Shown: piece after piece, positions 8,203 through 16,284 of the stretch
Layout: every line of letters begins with the position of its first letter
Numbering within the stretch: the first letter of the stretch is position 1
Assembly (NCBI GenBank): GCA_028701335.1
Contig: JAQVQY010000008.1
Coordinates: 1-40,198, forward strand
Length of the DNA stretch: 40,198 bases
Origin: Eubacteriales bacterium
GTDB lineage: Bacteria; Bacillota; Clostridia; Christensenellales; Aristaeellaceae
Reading direction: 5' to 3'
Notes under the pieces: generated by a model
What the model saw: the letters and a program-made list of their open reading frames with translations, nothing else
What the model was told of the DNA's origin: nothing
The model's database searches: none
Made by a program: the position numbers and the translations under genes

Positions 8203-8529
8203 TTACTCCCCGGACAGTTCGATTCCCTCTCCCCGCTCCATCTTTTCAATCAATGTCTTCAGGCCCTTGAGAGGTTTGGTCAGCGCTTTAACATTTACGT
8301 CTGTCCGGTATTCTTCCAGCGCGTCATAGACTTCCCGGAGGTCATCCACGGAGATTTCACCCTCGTCATCATACAGGGCATCCTCCAGGGGCTGGTAGAT
8401 GCCATAGAAGGAGTTGGCAGGGTGGCACTTCATCGCGGCGTTCAGATTGCTGGAGCGGAAAGGCACGGTGCCCATGAACATCCCATCGGTGATGGCGTTG
8501 AGCTGGGCGATGACTGATCGTAGGGTCAT
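8203..8529 (-). CDS. Hypothetical protein, 108 aa
   Basis: The family is unrecognised. It is soluble and acidic, with predicted helices, and contains GIYQPLEDALYDDEGEISVDD-type acidic stretches in the middle. The ATG at 8529 is preceded by AGCAGG. An in-frame ATG at 8568, only 11 bases after the previous gene's stop, is the alternative start and would add 13 residues. About 150 bases without a gene separate it from the 101-residue gene downstream. Confidence 0.6.
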   Translation of the reverse strand: MTLRSVIAQLNAITDGMFMGTVPFRSSNLNAAMKCHPANSFYGIYQPLEDALYDDEGEISVDDLREVYDALEEYRTDVNVKALTKPLKGLKTLIEKMERGEGIELSGE

Positions 8530-8578
8530 TTTTTTACCTGCTTTCAATAAATATTCTAAGTCCGCCATACAAGAATTA

Positions 8579-8911
8579 TTATATATTATAGGTTTTGATA
8601 TTCGACTCAATGAACTCTATTTCAGCGTTACTTAATTTATATTTCAAATATAATTCCTTGTCAGTCCAGCTCTTTGAAAAATCTTGAATAGGTACGAACT
8701 CGTATGCCGATGGAGAAAGCATTTGTGTGTAACTCTTTATCGCCACCAGCATCCTGAAAATCTTACTAATACAATAAGTAACCAATTTTTTCGCTTCTAC
8801 TTCCATCATCTGAGCGCACAGCCATTCCAACATGTTGAGCATCGGGTCTTCCATCCCCATAAACCGGAATAGCATACTTTGGAAATTCGTGGTATCCTTG
8901 CCTTGAGCCAT
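8579..8911 (-). CDS. Small protein resembling the C-terminal tail of Eco57I-type restriction-methylase proteins
   Basis: The ATG at 8911 follows AAGGAGGA. The first ~50 residues are Met-rich and unrecognised. The last ~60 contain YEFVPIQDFSKSWTDKELY and AEIEFIESNIK, which resemble from memory the extreme C-terminus (PLQDFSKxWTDEELYxKYxLTxEE) of large Eco57I/type IIG-like restriction-modification proteins. All catalytic methylase and nuclease parts are missing. It may be a stand-alone domain, an antirestriction decoy or a remnant given a new start. The good ribosome site argues it is translated. Confidence 0.55.
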   Translation of the reverse strand: MAQGKDTTNFQSMLFRFMGMEDPMLNMLEWLCAQMMEVEAKKLVTYCISKIFRMLVAIKSYTQMLSPSAYEFVPIQDFSKSWTDKELYLKYKLSNAEIEFIESNIKTYNI

Positions 8912-8946
8912 TGGTTCTCCTCCTTGTGAATGTCTTAGCAACATCA

Positions 8947-8975
8947 ATTGTAGCGGAGTCCCAGTGGCTTGCCCA
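8947..8975 (-). promoter_or_regulatory. Predicted promoter of the small-gene operon
   Basis: On the minus strand TGGGCA and TACAAT are 17 bases apart, about 35 bases upstream of the ATG at 8911. The -10 is good and the -35 is partial. Confidence 0.4.
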
Positions 8976-9097
8976 TATCCTTTCATCCTGGGCTAAGTTG
9001 CGAACATTAGTGTACTCTATCGGTCATTCAGGTGGTCATTGGCAATGGGTCTGGCTGCCTGTAAGCGGGGAAACGCATTTTTCAGCAGGCCCTATAT

Positions 9098-9135
9098 GAA
9101 AAAGGCGGGTTCGGCTTTTCGCAAAACCCGCCTTT
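9098..9135 (-). terminator. Terminator of the minus-strand sugar ABC operon
   Basis: An AAAGGCGGGTT/AACCCGCCTTT stem with a loop of about 13 bases is followed by TTTTT on the minus strand. It lies 46 bases after the binding-protein stop. It may also act weakly on the plus strand. Confidence 0.85.
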
Positions 9136-9180
9136 GACCGTTATTATAAGGATCGCATCAAGTCCTGCTAAGAATAATAA

Positions 9181-10128
9181 TTATTTCTTCAGTTTTGCCA
9201 AGAATTCGGCCGCATTTTCAGGTGTGCAAACATCACCGCCGACTTTGATCCAGCTTTCAACGGACTCCCCGTCCAGATACGCTTTTACCGCCTCAATTAC
9301 GCCTGATCCCTGGCCTGGAAGATCCTGGTTGAGCGTAGCGCTGATTTGCCCGTCAAGGACTGCCTGCAAACCTTCAGGCGCACCGTCAAATCCTGAGATC
9401 AGCATTTCTCCTTCACGGCCGGCTGCTGAGATCGCATTGTATGCGCCGATCGCCATTTCATCATTAAGAGCGATTACGAGGTCGATTTCGGAATATTTGA
9501 CAAGGAAACTTTCCATGATCTCCTGCGCGTTCGCACGGGAAAATTTCCCTTCCTGGCTGTCAAGGAGCACAACGCGATCGTCTTCAGCAATGGCTGCTTC
9601 GATTCCGGCGATGCGGTCCAGTGTTGTTTGGCCAGTCCGGTTTCCGTCAATGATAATCAGGTTAATTTTTTCCAGGTCGCTGAGTTTTCCAAACATGTAC
9701 TGGGCAATATCGTAACCGCCTTTTTCATTGCCCACGCCGACAAAGGTCACAATATCTTCAGGGTTTTTCACAAATGCGCGTGTATTCGTGGTAAAAACGG
9801 GGATACCGGCCTCAAGGGCTTTTTCTATGGCGGGGACGATTCCGGCGGAGTCGACAGGCGCAATGCAAATTGCATCAACCTGCTTTTCGATTGCGTCAAG
9901 CATGGCATTGTACTGCTCATCGGCGTTTTGTGTTTCCAGAGGCGAGTTTTCAGTTACTTTAACACCGATTTTTTCACCGGCCGCGATTGCGGCAGAAGCA
10001 AGGTAACGCCAGCCAGCTGAGGTATTGTCTTTGAGGATCAGAGTAACTTCATATTCCGCGGCATTCACACTTACGACACCGGCGACCAGCAAGGCCGCAA
10101 CCAACAGGTAACCCAGGAATCTTTTCAT
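9181..10128 (-). CDS. Carbohydrate ABC transporter substrate-binding protein (RbsB-like)
   Basis: This is a periplasmic-binding-protein type 1 (Peripla_BP_4) family protein of 315 residues, like ribose/galactose binding proteins. The signal peptide MKRFLGYLLVAALLVAGVV is followed by an Ala-x-Ala-like cleavage site (SVNAAEYE) and no lipobox Cys, so it should be released rather than lipid-anchored. Family segments include DAICIAPVDSAGIVPAIEKA, VGVGNEKGG and AIGAYNAISAAG. I chose the ATG at 10128 because GAGGAGG precedes it and the signal peptide begins there; the ORF track adds 48 residues. It is the last gene of its operon, which is unusual because the binding protein is normally first and most expressed. 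The ligand cannot be read from sequence. Confidence 0.88.
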   Translation of the reverse strand: MKRFLGYLLVAALLVAGVVSVNAAEYEVTLILKDNTSAGWRYLASAAIAAGEKIGVKVTENSPLETQNADEQYNAMLDAIEKQVDAICIAPVDSAGIVPAIEKALEAGIPVFTTNTRAFVKNPEDIVTFVGVGNEKGGYDIAQYMFGKLSDLEKINLIIIDGNRTGQTTLDRIAGIEAAIAEDDRVVLLDSQEGKFSRANAQEIMESFLVKYSEIDLVIALNDEMAIGAYNAISAAGREGEMLISGFDGAPEGLQAVLDGQISATLNQDLPGQGSGVIEAVKAYLDGESVESWIKVGGDVCTPENAAEFLAKLKK

Positions 10129-10177
10129 AGTAGAACCTCCTCGACATAATATATACTCTCTGCATAAGCAGAAAATA

Positions 10178-11137
10178 TCAGGTTTTTCTAACAGACGCGT
10201 TCCGGTCAACCAAAACGGAAAGGATAATAACCACTCCGCTGATACCGACTTGCCAATTTGAATCAACCCCAAGCAGGGTCATGCCATTGGAAACCAGGGT
10301 AAGAATAAGCGCGCCGATAACGACCCCTAATACGTTGCCGTTCCCGCCCCGGAAGGAGATGCCCCCGATTGCAGCGGCGGCAATTGCTGTCTGCGCAAAT
10401 TCGGCGCCGATGGTCGGCTCAGCCGCATTGAGTCGAGAGGTATATACGATCCCGGCAATCCCGGCGATTAGACTTGATAGAACATAGGTCGTGATTAATG
10501 TTTTGTTGACTGGGATTCCGGAATACCTGGCACTTTCCCTGTTGGAACCAACTGCATAAACCCGGTAGCCAAAGGTGGTCTTGTTTAATGTGAAGCTGAT
10601 GATCAGAAGCAGAATTACGGCGATGATAATGGGCATGGGAATTCCGAATAATTGCCCTCCTCCTATAAACCTGAAATCTTCTGTGAAGTTACTGTAAACA
10701 AGACCGCTTGTCAGCAGATAGGCTAAACCCCGCACTATCTGTTGCACACCGAACGTGGCCAGAAAGGGTGGCAAGTGCAGGAAAACGATGCAAAAGCCAT
10801 TGACAAGACCTATAAGGATGCTGACAGCAAGCATGCCTGTTATCCCCATAATCATTGAGGCAGTCGATTGGCCAACCTGAAAAAACTTGCCAAAGAGGAT
10901 CGAGGTAAGCGCAATTGTAGCGCCTATTGACAGGTCAATGCCGCCGACCAACATGCACAGCGCAACGCCAATAGCCATCATTAAAGTGAGTGAAGTAATT
11001 CTAAGCACATTGATTATGTTTGCCGCACTGGCAAAGGAAGGAGAAACAATCACCAGGGAAAGGAAAATAATTGCCAAAGCTGTCAGCCTTGAAAGTGTAT
11101 CCAATCGCGGCTTAAGCAATCCCCAGTATTTTTTCAT
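10178..11137 (-). CDS. Sugar ABC transporter permease (RbsC-like) 1b
   Basis: This is a 319-residue membrane protein of the BPD_transp_2 family with about 8-10 hydrophobic segments. It shows the family pattern: LVGGIDLSIGATIALT near residue 70, an NGFCIVFLHLPPFLATFG loop, the YAVGSNRESARYSGIPV cytoplasmic segment and GGISFRGGNGNVLG near the C-terminus. It forms the heterodimeric channel with the other permease. Its ATG overlaps the TGA of the preceding permease (ATGA), with a GGAG site inside that gene, so translation is coupled. Confidence 0.9.
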   Translation of the reverse strand: MKKYWGLLKPRLDTLSRLTALAIIFLSLVIVSPSFASAANIINVLRITSLTLMMAIGVALCMLVGGIDLSIGATIALTSILFGKFFQVGQSTASMIMGITGMLAVSILIGLVNGFCIVFLHLPPFLATFGVQQIVRGLAYLLTSGLVYSNFTEDFRFIGGGQLFGIPMPIIIAVILLLIISFTLNKTTFGYRVYAVGSNRESARYSGIPVNKTLITTYVLSSLIAGIAGIVYTSRLNAAEPTIGAEFAQTAIAAAAIGGISFRGGNGNVLGVVIGALILTLVSNGMTLLGVDSNWQVGISGVVIILSVLVDRNASVRKT

Positions 11138-12180
11138 ACGAATCTCCTGCGGTTTCTCAAGGTATCAACTGATACAACTGCTATAAGAACACATCCAATA
11201 GCTATCATCTGGATAGAATTGGACATCCCAATCATATTAAAGCCATTTTTCATGACAGAGATAATCAGAGCGCCTATGAGTGTGCGTCCCGGTGTACTTC
11301 GGCCGCCCGACATGGCTGCACCTCCAACGACTGCAGCAGCAATCCCGTCAAACTCCAGACCAAGCCCGTTTTGCGCGCTGGCAGACGTCAGCCTCGAGGT
11401 GAAGATGATGCCTGTAAAGGCCGCAATCATGCCTCCGTAGAGAAAAACCCTGTATCGGGTAAGCACGGTATTGATTCCGGATAATGCCGCCGACTCATTA
11501 TTTCCTCCGATAGCGTAGACATATGTTCCGAAGCGCGTTTTTTTCATGACGAAACTGAAGAAGATATACAACAGCAGCATAATAATCATGCTTATAGGCA
11601 ACAAACCAATGGAGCGCCGTCCTATCTGTACATTCAGCAGGGAACCGTTGCCTATGAACTCAAATAACGGGAGTCCATTAATGCGGATTGTTGTCCCGCC
11701 TGCAATCACACGGGAGAAAGTTTCGCAAATTTTATACATACCAAGGGTTACAATGAAAGAGGGGATCTTTGTGCGGGCAAGAATCAGCCCGTTCATGCTT
11801 CCGATGGCTGCCCCTGCGGCAATTGCCGCAGTTACTGCGATGAGAAGAAGGAAAACCGGATTATTATTGCGAATCTGGCTGAACAGCGGGATGTCCCAGG
11901 TTAGAATTTTGGCGGTGATCATACCCGAAAGGGACACAATACCACCCAATGAGAGGTCTACGCCGGTTGAACAGATTGCCAGGTAGGAAGCCAGGGCAAC
12001 TATCCCTACGCCGCTTGAACACTGCACAATCACATTCATGATATTTGATACGGTAAAATACTTGTCTGATAATAAAGAAAAAAACAGAATCATTCCAAAT
12101 AGCAGGAAAACCGTGGCCGGTACTTTATGATAGTAGTGAGCAAGGGTTTCCCTTCTGCTCCGCAATGATTGGCTATTCAC
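11134..12180 (-). CDS. Sugar ABC transporter permease (RbsC-like) 1a
   Basis: This 348-residue inner-membrane permease pairs with the 319-residue permease. Visible family motifs are CSTGVDLSLGGIVSLSG, NGLILARTKIPSFIVTLG, YAIGGNNESAALSGI and VVGGAAMSGG. It uses a GTG start at 12180, preceded by AGGAGGGG and overlapping the ATPase stop (GTGA). Two distinct permeases rather than a homodimer is seen in several CUT2-like subgroups. Confidence 0.9.
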   Translation of the reverse strand: MNSQSLRSRRETLAHYYHKVPATVFLLFGMILFFSLLSDKYFTVSNIMNVIVQCSSGVGIVALASYLAICSTGVDLSLGGIVSLSGMITAKILTWDIPLFSQIRNNNPVFLLLIAVTAAIAAGAAIGSMNGLILARTKIPSFIVTLGMYKICETFSRVIAGGTTIRINGLPLFEFIGNGSLLNVQIGRRSIGLLPISMIIMLLLYIFFSFVMKKTRFGTYVYAIGGNNESAALSGINTVLTRYRVFLYGGMIAAFTGIIFTSRLTSASAQNGLGLEFDGIAAAVVGGAAMSGGRSTPGRTLIGALIISVMKNGFNMIGMSNSIQMIAIGCVLIAVVSVDTLRNRRRFV

Positions 12181-13694
12181 GCGACTACCCCTCCTGCTGC
12201 AAAGGCGATTATCTCCTCCTGTGTCACATGGCTGTCCTTGAACTCTTTGACTATTCGCCCTTCCCTCATCACGTATATCCGGTCAGCGATGGTCAGCAGT
12301 TCAGGCAGGTCTGATGAAATGACCAGGATTCCCTTCCCATTCCTGGCCAGGTCATCAATAAGGAAATGAATCTCCTCTTTCGCGCCTACATCAACCCCCC
12401 TGGTTGGCTCATCAAATATCAGAAAATCCGATTCTGTCGCAAGCCACTTGGCGAGTACGACTTTTTGCTGATTTCCGCCAGACAGGTTACTCACATTGCG
12501 CTTGGTATCGGGAGTGATAATCCGAAGACGCTTGCGGTAGTTTTCCGCAATATCTTTTTCCTTTTTCCTCCTGACAATTCCCATCGGGAACAGCATGCTT
12601 AACGCTGCATGTACAATATTTGTCCTAATAGGAAGATTGAGCGAAAGGCCTTGCTCTTTCCGGTTTTCCGGAAGAAATCCGGCTTTTCTCATCACGCACT
12701 TGCCGGGTGAACTTTTTTCTAATTCCCTGCCAAAAAGCGCAATATAACCTTTGCTGCGGCGCTTGATGCCGAAAATTGTCTGGGCAAGTTCCGTTCTGCC
12801 CGAGCCGACAAGCCCGGCAATGCCAACGATTTCGCCTCGGCGGACGTTAATGGAGATATCCTGGAGCAGTTTTCTGTCCCAGAGGCCCCGCACCTCCAAT
12901 GCCATGCTTTCCTGAACCGTGTTCTCCTCTCGGATTCTTTCCCGTTGAATCTCCCTGCCGACCATTAATCGTATCAACTCGTCCATGCTTGCCTCGCTCA
13001 CAAGCCTGGTTCCCACAGTCTGTCCATCGCGCAATACGGTTATCCGATCTCCAATTTTGTACACTTCATGCAATCTGTGCGAGATGTAGATTATTGAGAC
13101 ACCACGTGCCTTCAGCCTGAAGATGGTGTCAAATAATGTGTTGATTTCGTTTTCACTTAATGTCGCAGTCGGTTCATCCATGATAAGGATTTCCGAATCA
13201 AACGACAACGCTTTCGCCAGTTCAACAAGCTGCTGATGAGCTACGCCAAGCAACTCGACTTTATCCGTGGCGGAAATTCCAGTGTTCAGGGAGTCAAGGA
13301 TCGCTTGTGCATCTGCGTTGAGCTTCTTGCGGTCCAAAACACCCCTGCTGGAAACGGGCTCTCTTCCCAGGAAAATGTTCTGCGCAACAGTAAGGTTGGG
13401 AACCAGATTGAACTCCTGAAAAATAATTGCGATACGTGCAAGTTGCGCATCTCTCGTATTTTGAAATTCCACTTTTTTGCCGTTGAGGTAGATTTCTCCG
13501 CTGTCCTGCTGATAAACGCCTGACAGCACTTTCATGAGCGTAGACTTGCCGGCACCATTTTCACCGATCAAAACGTGGACTTCACCCTTACACAAGTCAA
13601 ACGATACATTATCCAGAGCTTTAACTCCCGGAAACTCCTTACAGACATTTTGTACTTTCAGGAACGGCTCAACCGCCTTCTCAGTATTTTCCAT
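12177..13694 (-). CDS. Sugar ABC transporter ATP-binding protein (RbsA/MglA-like), system 1
   Basis: This 505-residue protein has two fused nucleotide-binding domains, as in CUT2 importers. Domain 1 has Walker A GENGAGKST, Walker B ILIMDEPTATLS and an H-loop ISHRLHE. Domain 2 has the usual degenerate P-loop GLVGSGRTEL, a signature LSGGNQQKVVLAKWL and an intact Walker B LIFDEPTRGVDVG. It powers the two permeases downstream. It starts 16 bases after the M24 gene stop with only a weak ribosome site, so translation may re-initiate from that gene. Confidence 0.93.
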   Translation of the reverse strand: MENTEKAVEPFLKVQNVCKEFPGVKALDNVSFDLCKGEVHVLIGENGAGKSTLMKVLSGVYQQDSGEIYLNGKKVEFQNTRDAQLARIAIIFQEFNLVPNLTVAQNIFLGREPVSSRGVLDRKKLNADAQAILDSLNTGISATDKVELLGVAHQQLVELAKALSFDSEILIMDEPTATLSENEINTLFDTIFRLKARGVSIIYISHRLHEVYKIGDRITVLRDGQTVGTRLVSEASMDELIRLMVGREIQRERIREENTVQESMALEVRGLWDRKLLQDISINVRRGEIVGIAGLVGSGRTELAQTIFGIKRRSKGYIALFGRELEKSSPGKCVMRKAGFLPENRKEQGLSLNLPIRTNIVHAALSMLFPMGIVRRKKEKDIAENYRKRLRIITPDTKRNVSNLSGGNQQKVVLAKWLATESDFLIFDEPTRGVDVGAKEEIHFLIDDLARNGKGILVISSDLPELLTIADRIYVMREGRIVKEFKDSHVTQEEIIAFAAGGVVA

Positions 13695-13710
13695 ACGCTT
13701 CAGATGAATG

Positions 13711-14862
13711 CTATATCACTTCGAGCATTCCGGGGCGTGAGTACTGAACACCATTTATTGTAGCCCTTATCTCCGGGAATGTGACCGGATATGTGATGAA
13801 CATCGGGCCACGCTCTGTGACAATGAATCCATCCTCTGTCTTGGTTCCAGTAATGGATGGGTTGTAGCCATAACATTGGTTCAGGCGCACCACCTCATGA
13901 GAAGAAGGGGCAATCAGATAGAAGCCATTCGTGTAGCTTTGGGGCCCTCCCTGATGGTGCAGTCTCCACATATCCGGATACCCCGCGATTTCGTACAGTT
14001 TCTTTGACAACTCAAGGATCTGCAAATCATCCACTCCTGGTTTTGTTGCGTCAGCCATAAGGTTCTCAATTTCAACCGTCTGCTCATACTGTGCTTTTAG
14101 TTCCTCTGGCGCCTTGCCAAAGTATGCCATTCGTGTAATTTTTGTAATCAAGCCTTTATAACGCGCGTTACATGATATCATAAGGTATTTTTCGAGCTTT
14201 TTGCTGGTGGGAACAGGATGGCGGTGATCATATATGCGTTGATCGGTAGCGACCAGGAAGAGTACCGGCTCAAGCCCTTCCTTCCACATTTCTTCTGCCA
14301 AGCCTCCGGCAATCGCGATCTCCGTATCGCCTGGACGTATGCTTGGGATAAATCCTTCAATAACGCGTGAAAAAGTCTTGCCGAGATGAAGATATCGGGC
14401 GATTTCATTGACACACAATACCTTTTGGCGGTTTAAAATGATCGGATTTGCATCCACTGCTCCCGGAAGCGGGACGTCTGATGCCAAACTCCCATTCCCA
14501 AGCAAACGCTGCAGTTGCCCGGTGGTCTCATCCTCATACCAGTTAAACGTAATGGGTTCAAACCCCAACTCCTCCAGCATTTCTTCTTCCTTCATGCGTT
14601 TTTCCTCGATATTGTTGCAGAAGAAAAATAATTTGCTGTCTGTTACCAGAATCGCACAGACGCCGTCTTCCTTATACCGCGTCACGATATTATCTCCGCC
14701 TGCAGTAAGCCAGGCAAAGTTCTCAGACTTCCTGATATAAACCGCTTTCCAATCTTCCCGCGCCATGTCTGCGCGAAGAAGCCGGACTTTTTTGTCAATC
14801 TCTGCACGCCTTCCGGAAATCGTGTTATCCATAATATACTGATCACGCATCATATTTTTCAT
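13711..14862 (-). CDS. M24 (aminopeptidase P/creatinase-fold) family protein lacking metal ligands
   Basis: The 383 residues comprise an N-terminal creatinase-like domain (to about 175) and a C-terminal pita-bread M24 domain. Where metal-dependent M24 enzymes have Asp...Asp, this protein has ISCNARYKGLITKITR, so both Asp positions are replaced (Ser and Lys). A His remains in RLHHQGG and a Glu in IVTERGP. That fits a metal-free hydrolase like creatinase, or a non-catalytic protein. It lies in the operon between an isomerase and a sugar transporter, so a role in processing the imported compound is plausible. Met 1 (14862) is very close to the GGAAAGG site; Met 4 or 5 may be the true start. Confidence 0.8.
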   Translation of the reverse strand: MKNMMRDQYIMDNTISGRRAEIDKKVRLLRADMAREDWKAVYIRKSENFAWLTAGGDNIVTRYKEDGVCAILVTDSKLFFFCNNIEEKRMKEEEMLEELGFEPITFNWYEDETTGQLQRLLGNGSLASDVPLPGAVDANPIILNRQKVLCVNEIARYLHLGKTFSRVIEGFIPSIRPGDTEIAIAGGLAEEMWKEGLEPVLFLVATDQRIYDHRHPVPTSKKLEKYLMISCNARYKGLITKITRMAYFGKAPEELKAQYEQTVEIENLMADATKPGVDDLQILELSKKLYEIAGYPDMWRLHHQGGPQSYTNGFYLIAPSSHEVVRLNQCYGYNPSITGTKTEDGFIVTERGPMFITYPVTFPEIRATINGVQYSRPGMLEVI

Positions 14863-14873
14863 TTCCTTTCCAA

Positions 14874-15662
14874 TTACTTTAACATTGTTAATACTTCGGC
14901 GATCACTTCTTCATCCGGCTTTCCTGAAGGAGAGAACTCAAAGCCGACAATCCCTGAATAGCCGGTATCTTTTAGCGCTTTGATAATGTTGGCATAGTTT
15001 AGTTCGCCGGTCCCTGGCTGGTGGCGCCCAGGCACGTCAGCAATATGGAAGTGACCGAAATATTTGGCGTTAGCCTTAATAGTTTCAATGATATTGCCTT
15101 CCATTATCTGCATGTGATAGGCATCGTAAAGCAACTTGACGGACGGGCTTCCAACAGCCCGGATTATTTCCACCCCCTCCGCCGTGGAGGACAAAGAGTA
15201 ACCCGCGTGATCCACAATTGTATTGAGTGGTTCAATTACCAGCGTCACCTCCGCCTCTTCCGCTATGGGAGCAAGCTCATGGAGTACAGAAATGGTATTC
15301 TCCCTCATTTCCGATGGGGAAATCAAATATTGATGAGGCTTTACGCTCCGGTCTTCCTGCATGATATCCGACATGCAAAATACGGCTTTCGCCTTAAGCC
15401 TCGATGCGAGCACGATTGATTTTTTCAAGTCCTCTATGTAAATATCCCTGTCATTCTTGTCGACCATAACTCCGCGGATGCTGCCTTGAAAGGATGCGAT
15501 TTTGATCTGCGCTTCTTCTGCTGCACGCTCAATGGCATCAACATCCTTGCCAGCCCAATCCCAGAACTCCACATAGTCGAATCCCGCTTCTTTTGCTTTC
15601 TTGAATCGATCCAAAAAATGTTCCTTTAGAAAAATCATCTCAATGCAACACGAGAATTCCAT
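14874..15662 (-). CDS. Hydroxypyruvate isomerase-like TIM-barrel sugar isomerase/epimerase
   Basis: The protein has 262 residues of the AP-endonuclease-2-like TIM barrel found in Hyi, xylose isomerase-like and IolE/IolI enzymes. The metal site Glu-Asp-His-Glu is readable as VIEPLNT, LLYDAYHMQ, HIADVPGRHQPGTGE and GFEFSPSG. The GRHQPGTGELNY element is typical of the Hyi subgroup. It would isomerise or epimerise a small hydroxy-keto acid or sugar derivative in the cytoplasm. It is the first gene of the minus-strand operon, with AGGTGA before the ATG at 15662, and it is followed by the M24 gene after only 11 bases. The exact substrate is unknown. Confidence 0.8.
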   Translation of the reverse strand: MEFSCCIEMIFLKEHFLDRFKKAKEAGFDYVEFWDWAGKDVDAIERAAEEAQIKIASFQGSIRGVMVDKNDRDIYIEDLKKSIVLASRLKAKAVFCMSDIMQEDRSVKPHQYLISPSEMRENTISVLHELAPIAEEAEVTLVIEPLNTIVDHAGYSLSSTAEGVEIIRAVGSPSVKLLYDAYHMQIMEGNIIETIKANAKYFGHFHIADVPGRHQPGTGELNYANIIKALKDTGYSGIVGFEFSPSGKPDEEVIAEVLTMLK

Positions 15663-15768
15663 AACTTCACCTACTCTTTAGTTTTCACATCCAGCGTATT
15701 CACTTCTTCTCAATTCGTTCTGCGTGACGGGCTTCCAATGATATATGAGAAGAAATGCTAATAACGAG

Positions 15769-15798
15769 ACTATACCGTGTCTATTCAGGCGTTGTCAA
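15769..15798 (-). promoter_or_regulatory. Predicted promoter of the minus-strand sugar operon
   Basis: On the minus strand a perfect TTGACA and a TATAGT are 18 bases apart, leaving an untranslated leader of about 100 bases before the isomerase gene. Confidence 0.7.
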
Positions 15799-16163
15799 GT
15801 GCTGTGGATGCTTTTTGTTTATTTGGTGATTTATCCAGTCGCATGAATATTATTATGATGTATTTGTGAAGCCGATACTGTGTTCCATCAATTGGATGAC
15901 GAAATCCGGCAAATACAACTGGAGCAAAATTTTACGTGTATATCGAAAACGGGCACGCGATATTGAAACCGGAATTCCCGTTTTCCCAAGAAATCACCGG
16001 GTTTTTATCGTTCTCCTCTATATCTTGTTGGCTGGAGCCTCCCCATGATTTTACGGAGCATGTAAGTACGCAAAACTCACAGCAGAAAAGCGGTTTCCTG
16101 CAATTATTTTATGCATTTCGATTAATAATTATAGGATTATATAACACAAATAACATTCTGCTG

Positions 16164-16192
16164 TTGACAAAGGGAATTTGATAGGATATTGT
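16164..16192 (+). promoter_or_regulatory. Predicted promoter of the plus-strand sugar operon
   Basis: A perfect TTGACA is followed after 17 bases by TATTGT. It lies about 90 bases upstream of the binding-protein ATG. Confidence 0.55.
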
Positions 16193-16246
16193 AACAATCG
16201 ACAGAATGCAAAAACGCGGGACCGATAACATGTTCAATCCGAACTC

Positions 16247-16264
16247 AATTGGCGGATGCCAATT
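16247..16264. promoter_or_regulatory. Palindrome AATTGGC-4-GCCAATT, possible operator
   Basis: Perfect 7-base arms with a 4-base centre lie between the predicted transcription start and the AGGAGG site of the binding-protein gene. It could be a repressor operator or, in RNA, a small hairpin just before the ribosome site. Confidence 0.45.
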
Positions 16265-16284
16265 AGTAAATAGGAGGGAAAATC

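Larger units (their letters stand above)
15663..16284. other. Divergent control region between the two sugar ABC operons
   Basis: This 620-base A/T-rich region contains the two outward-facing predicted promoters listed separately and a palindrome near the plus start. Short plus frames (15866-16048, 15936-16181) have no ribosome site or recognised motif and I do not call them. No transcription regulator gene is present here or elsewhere in the island, so control must come from outside the window. Confidence 0.6.

Noticed and set aside
15866-16181. Two short plus frames in the divergent control region, possibly a regulator remnant
   Set aside because: They have no start with a ribosome site, no helix-turn-helix and overlap a good promoter.
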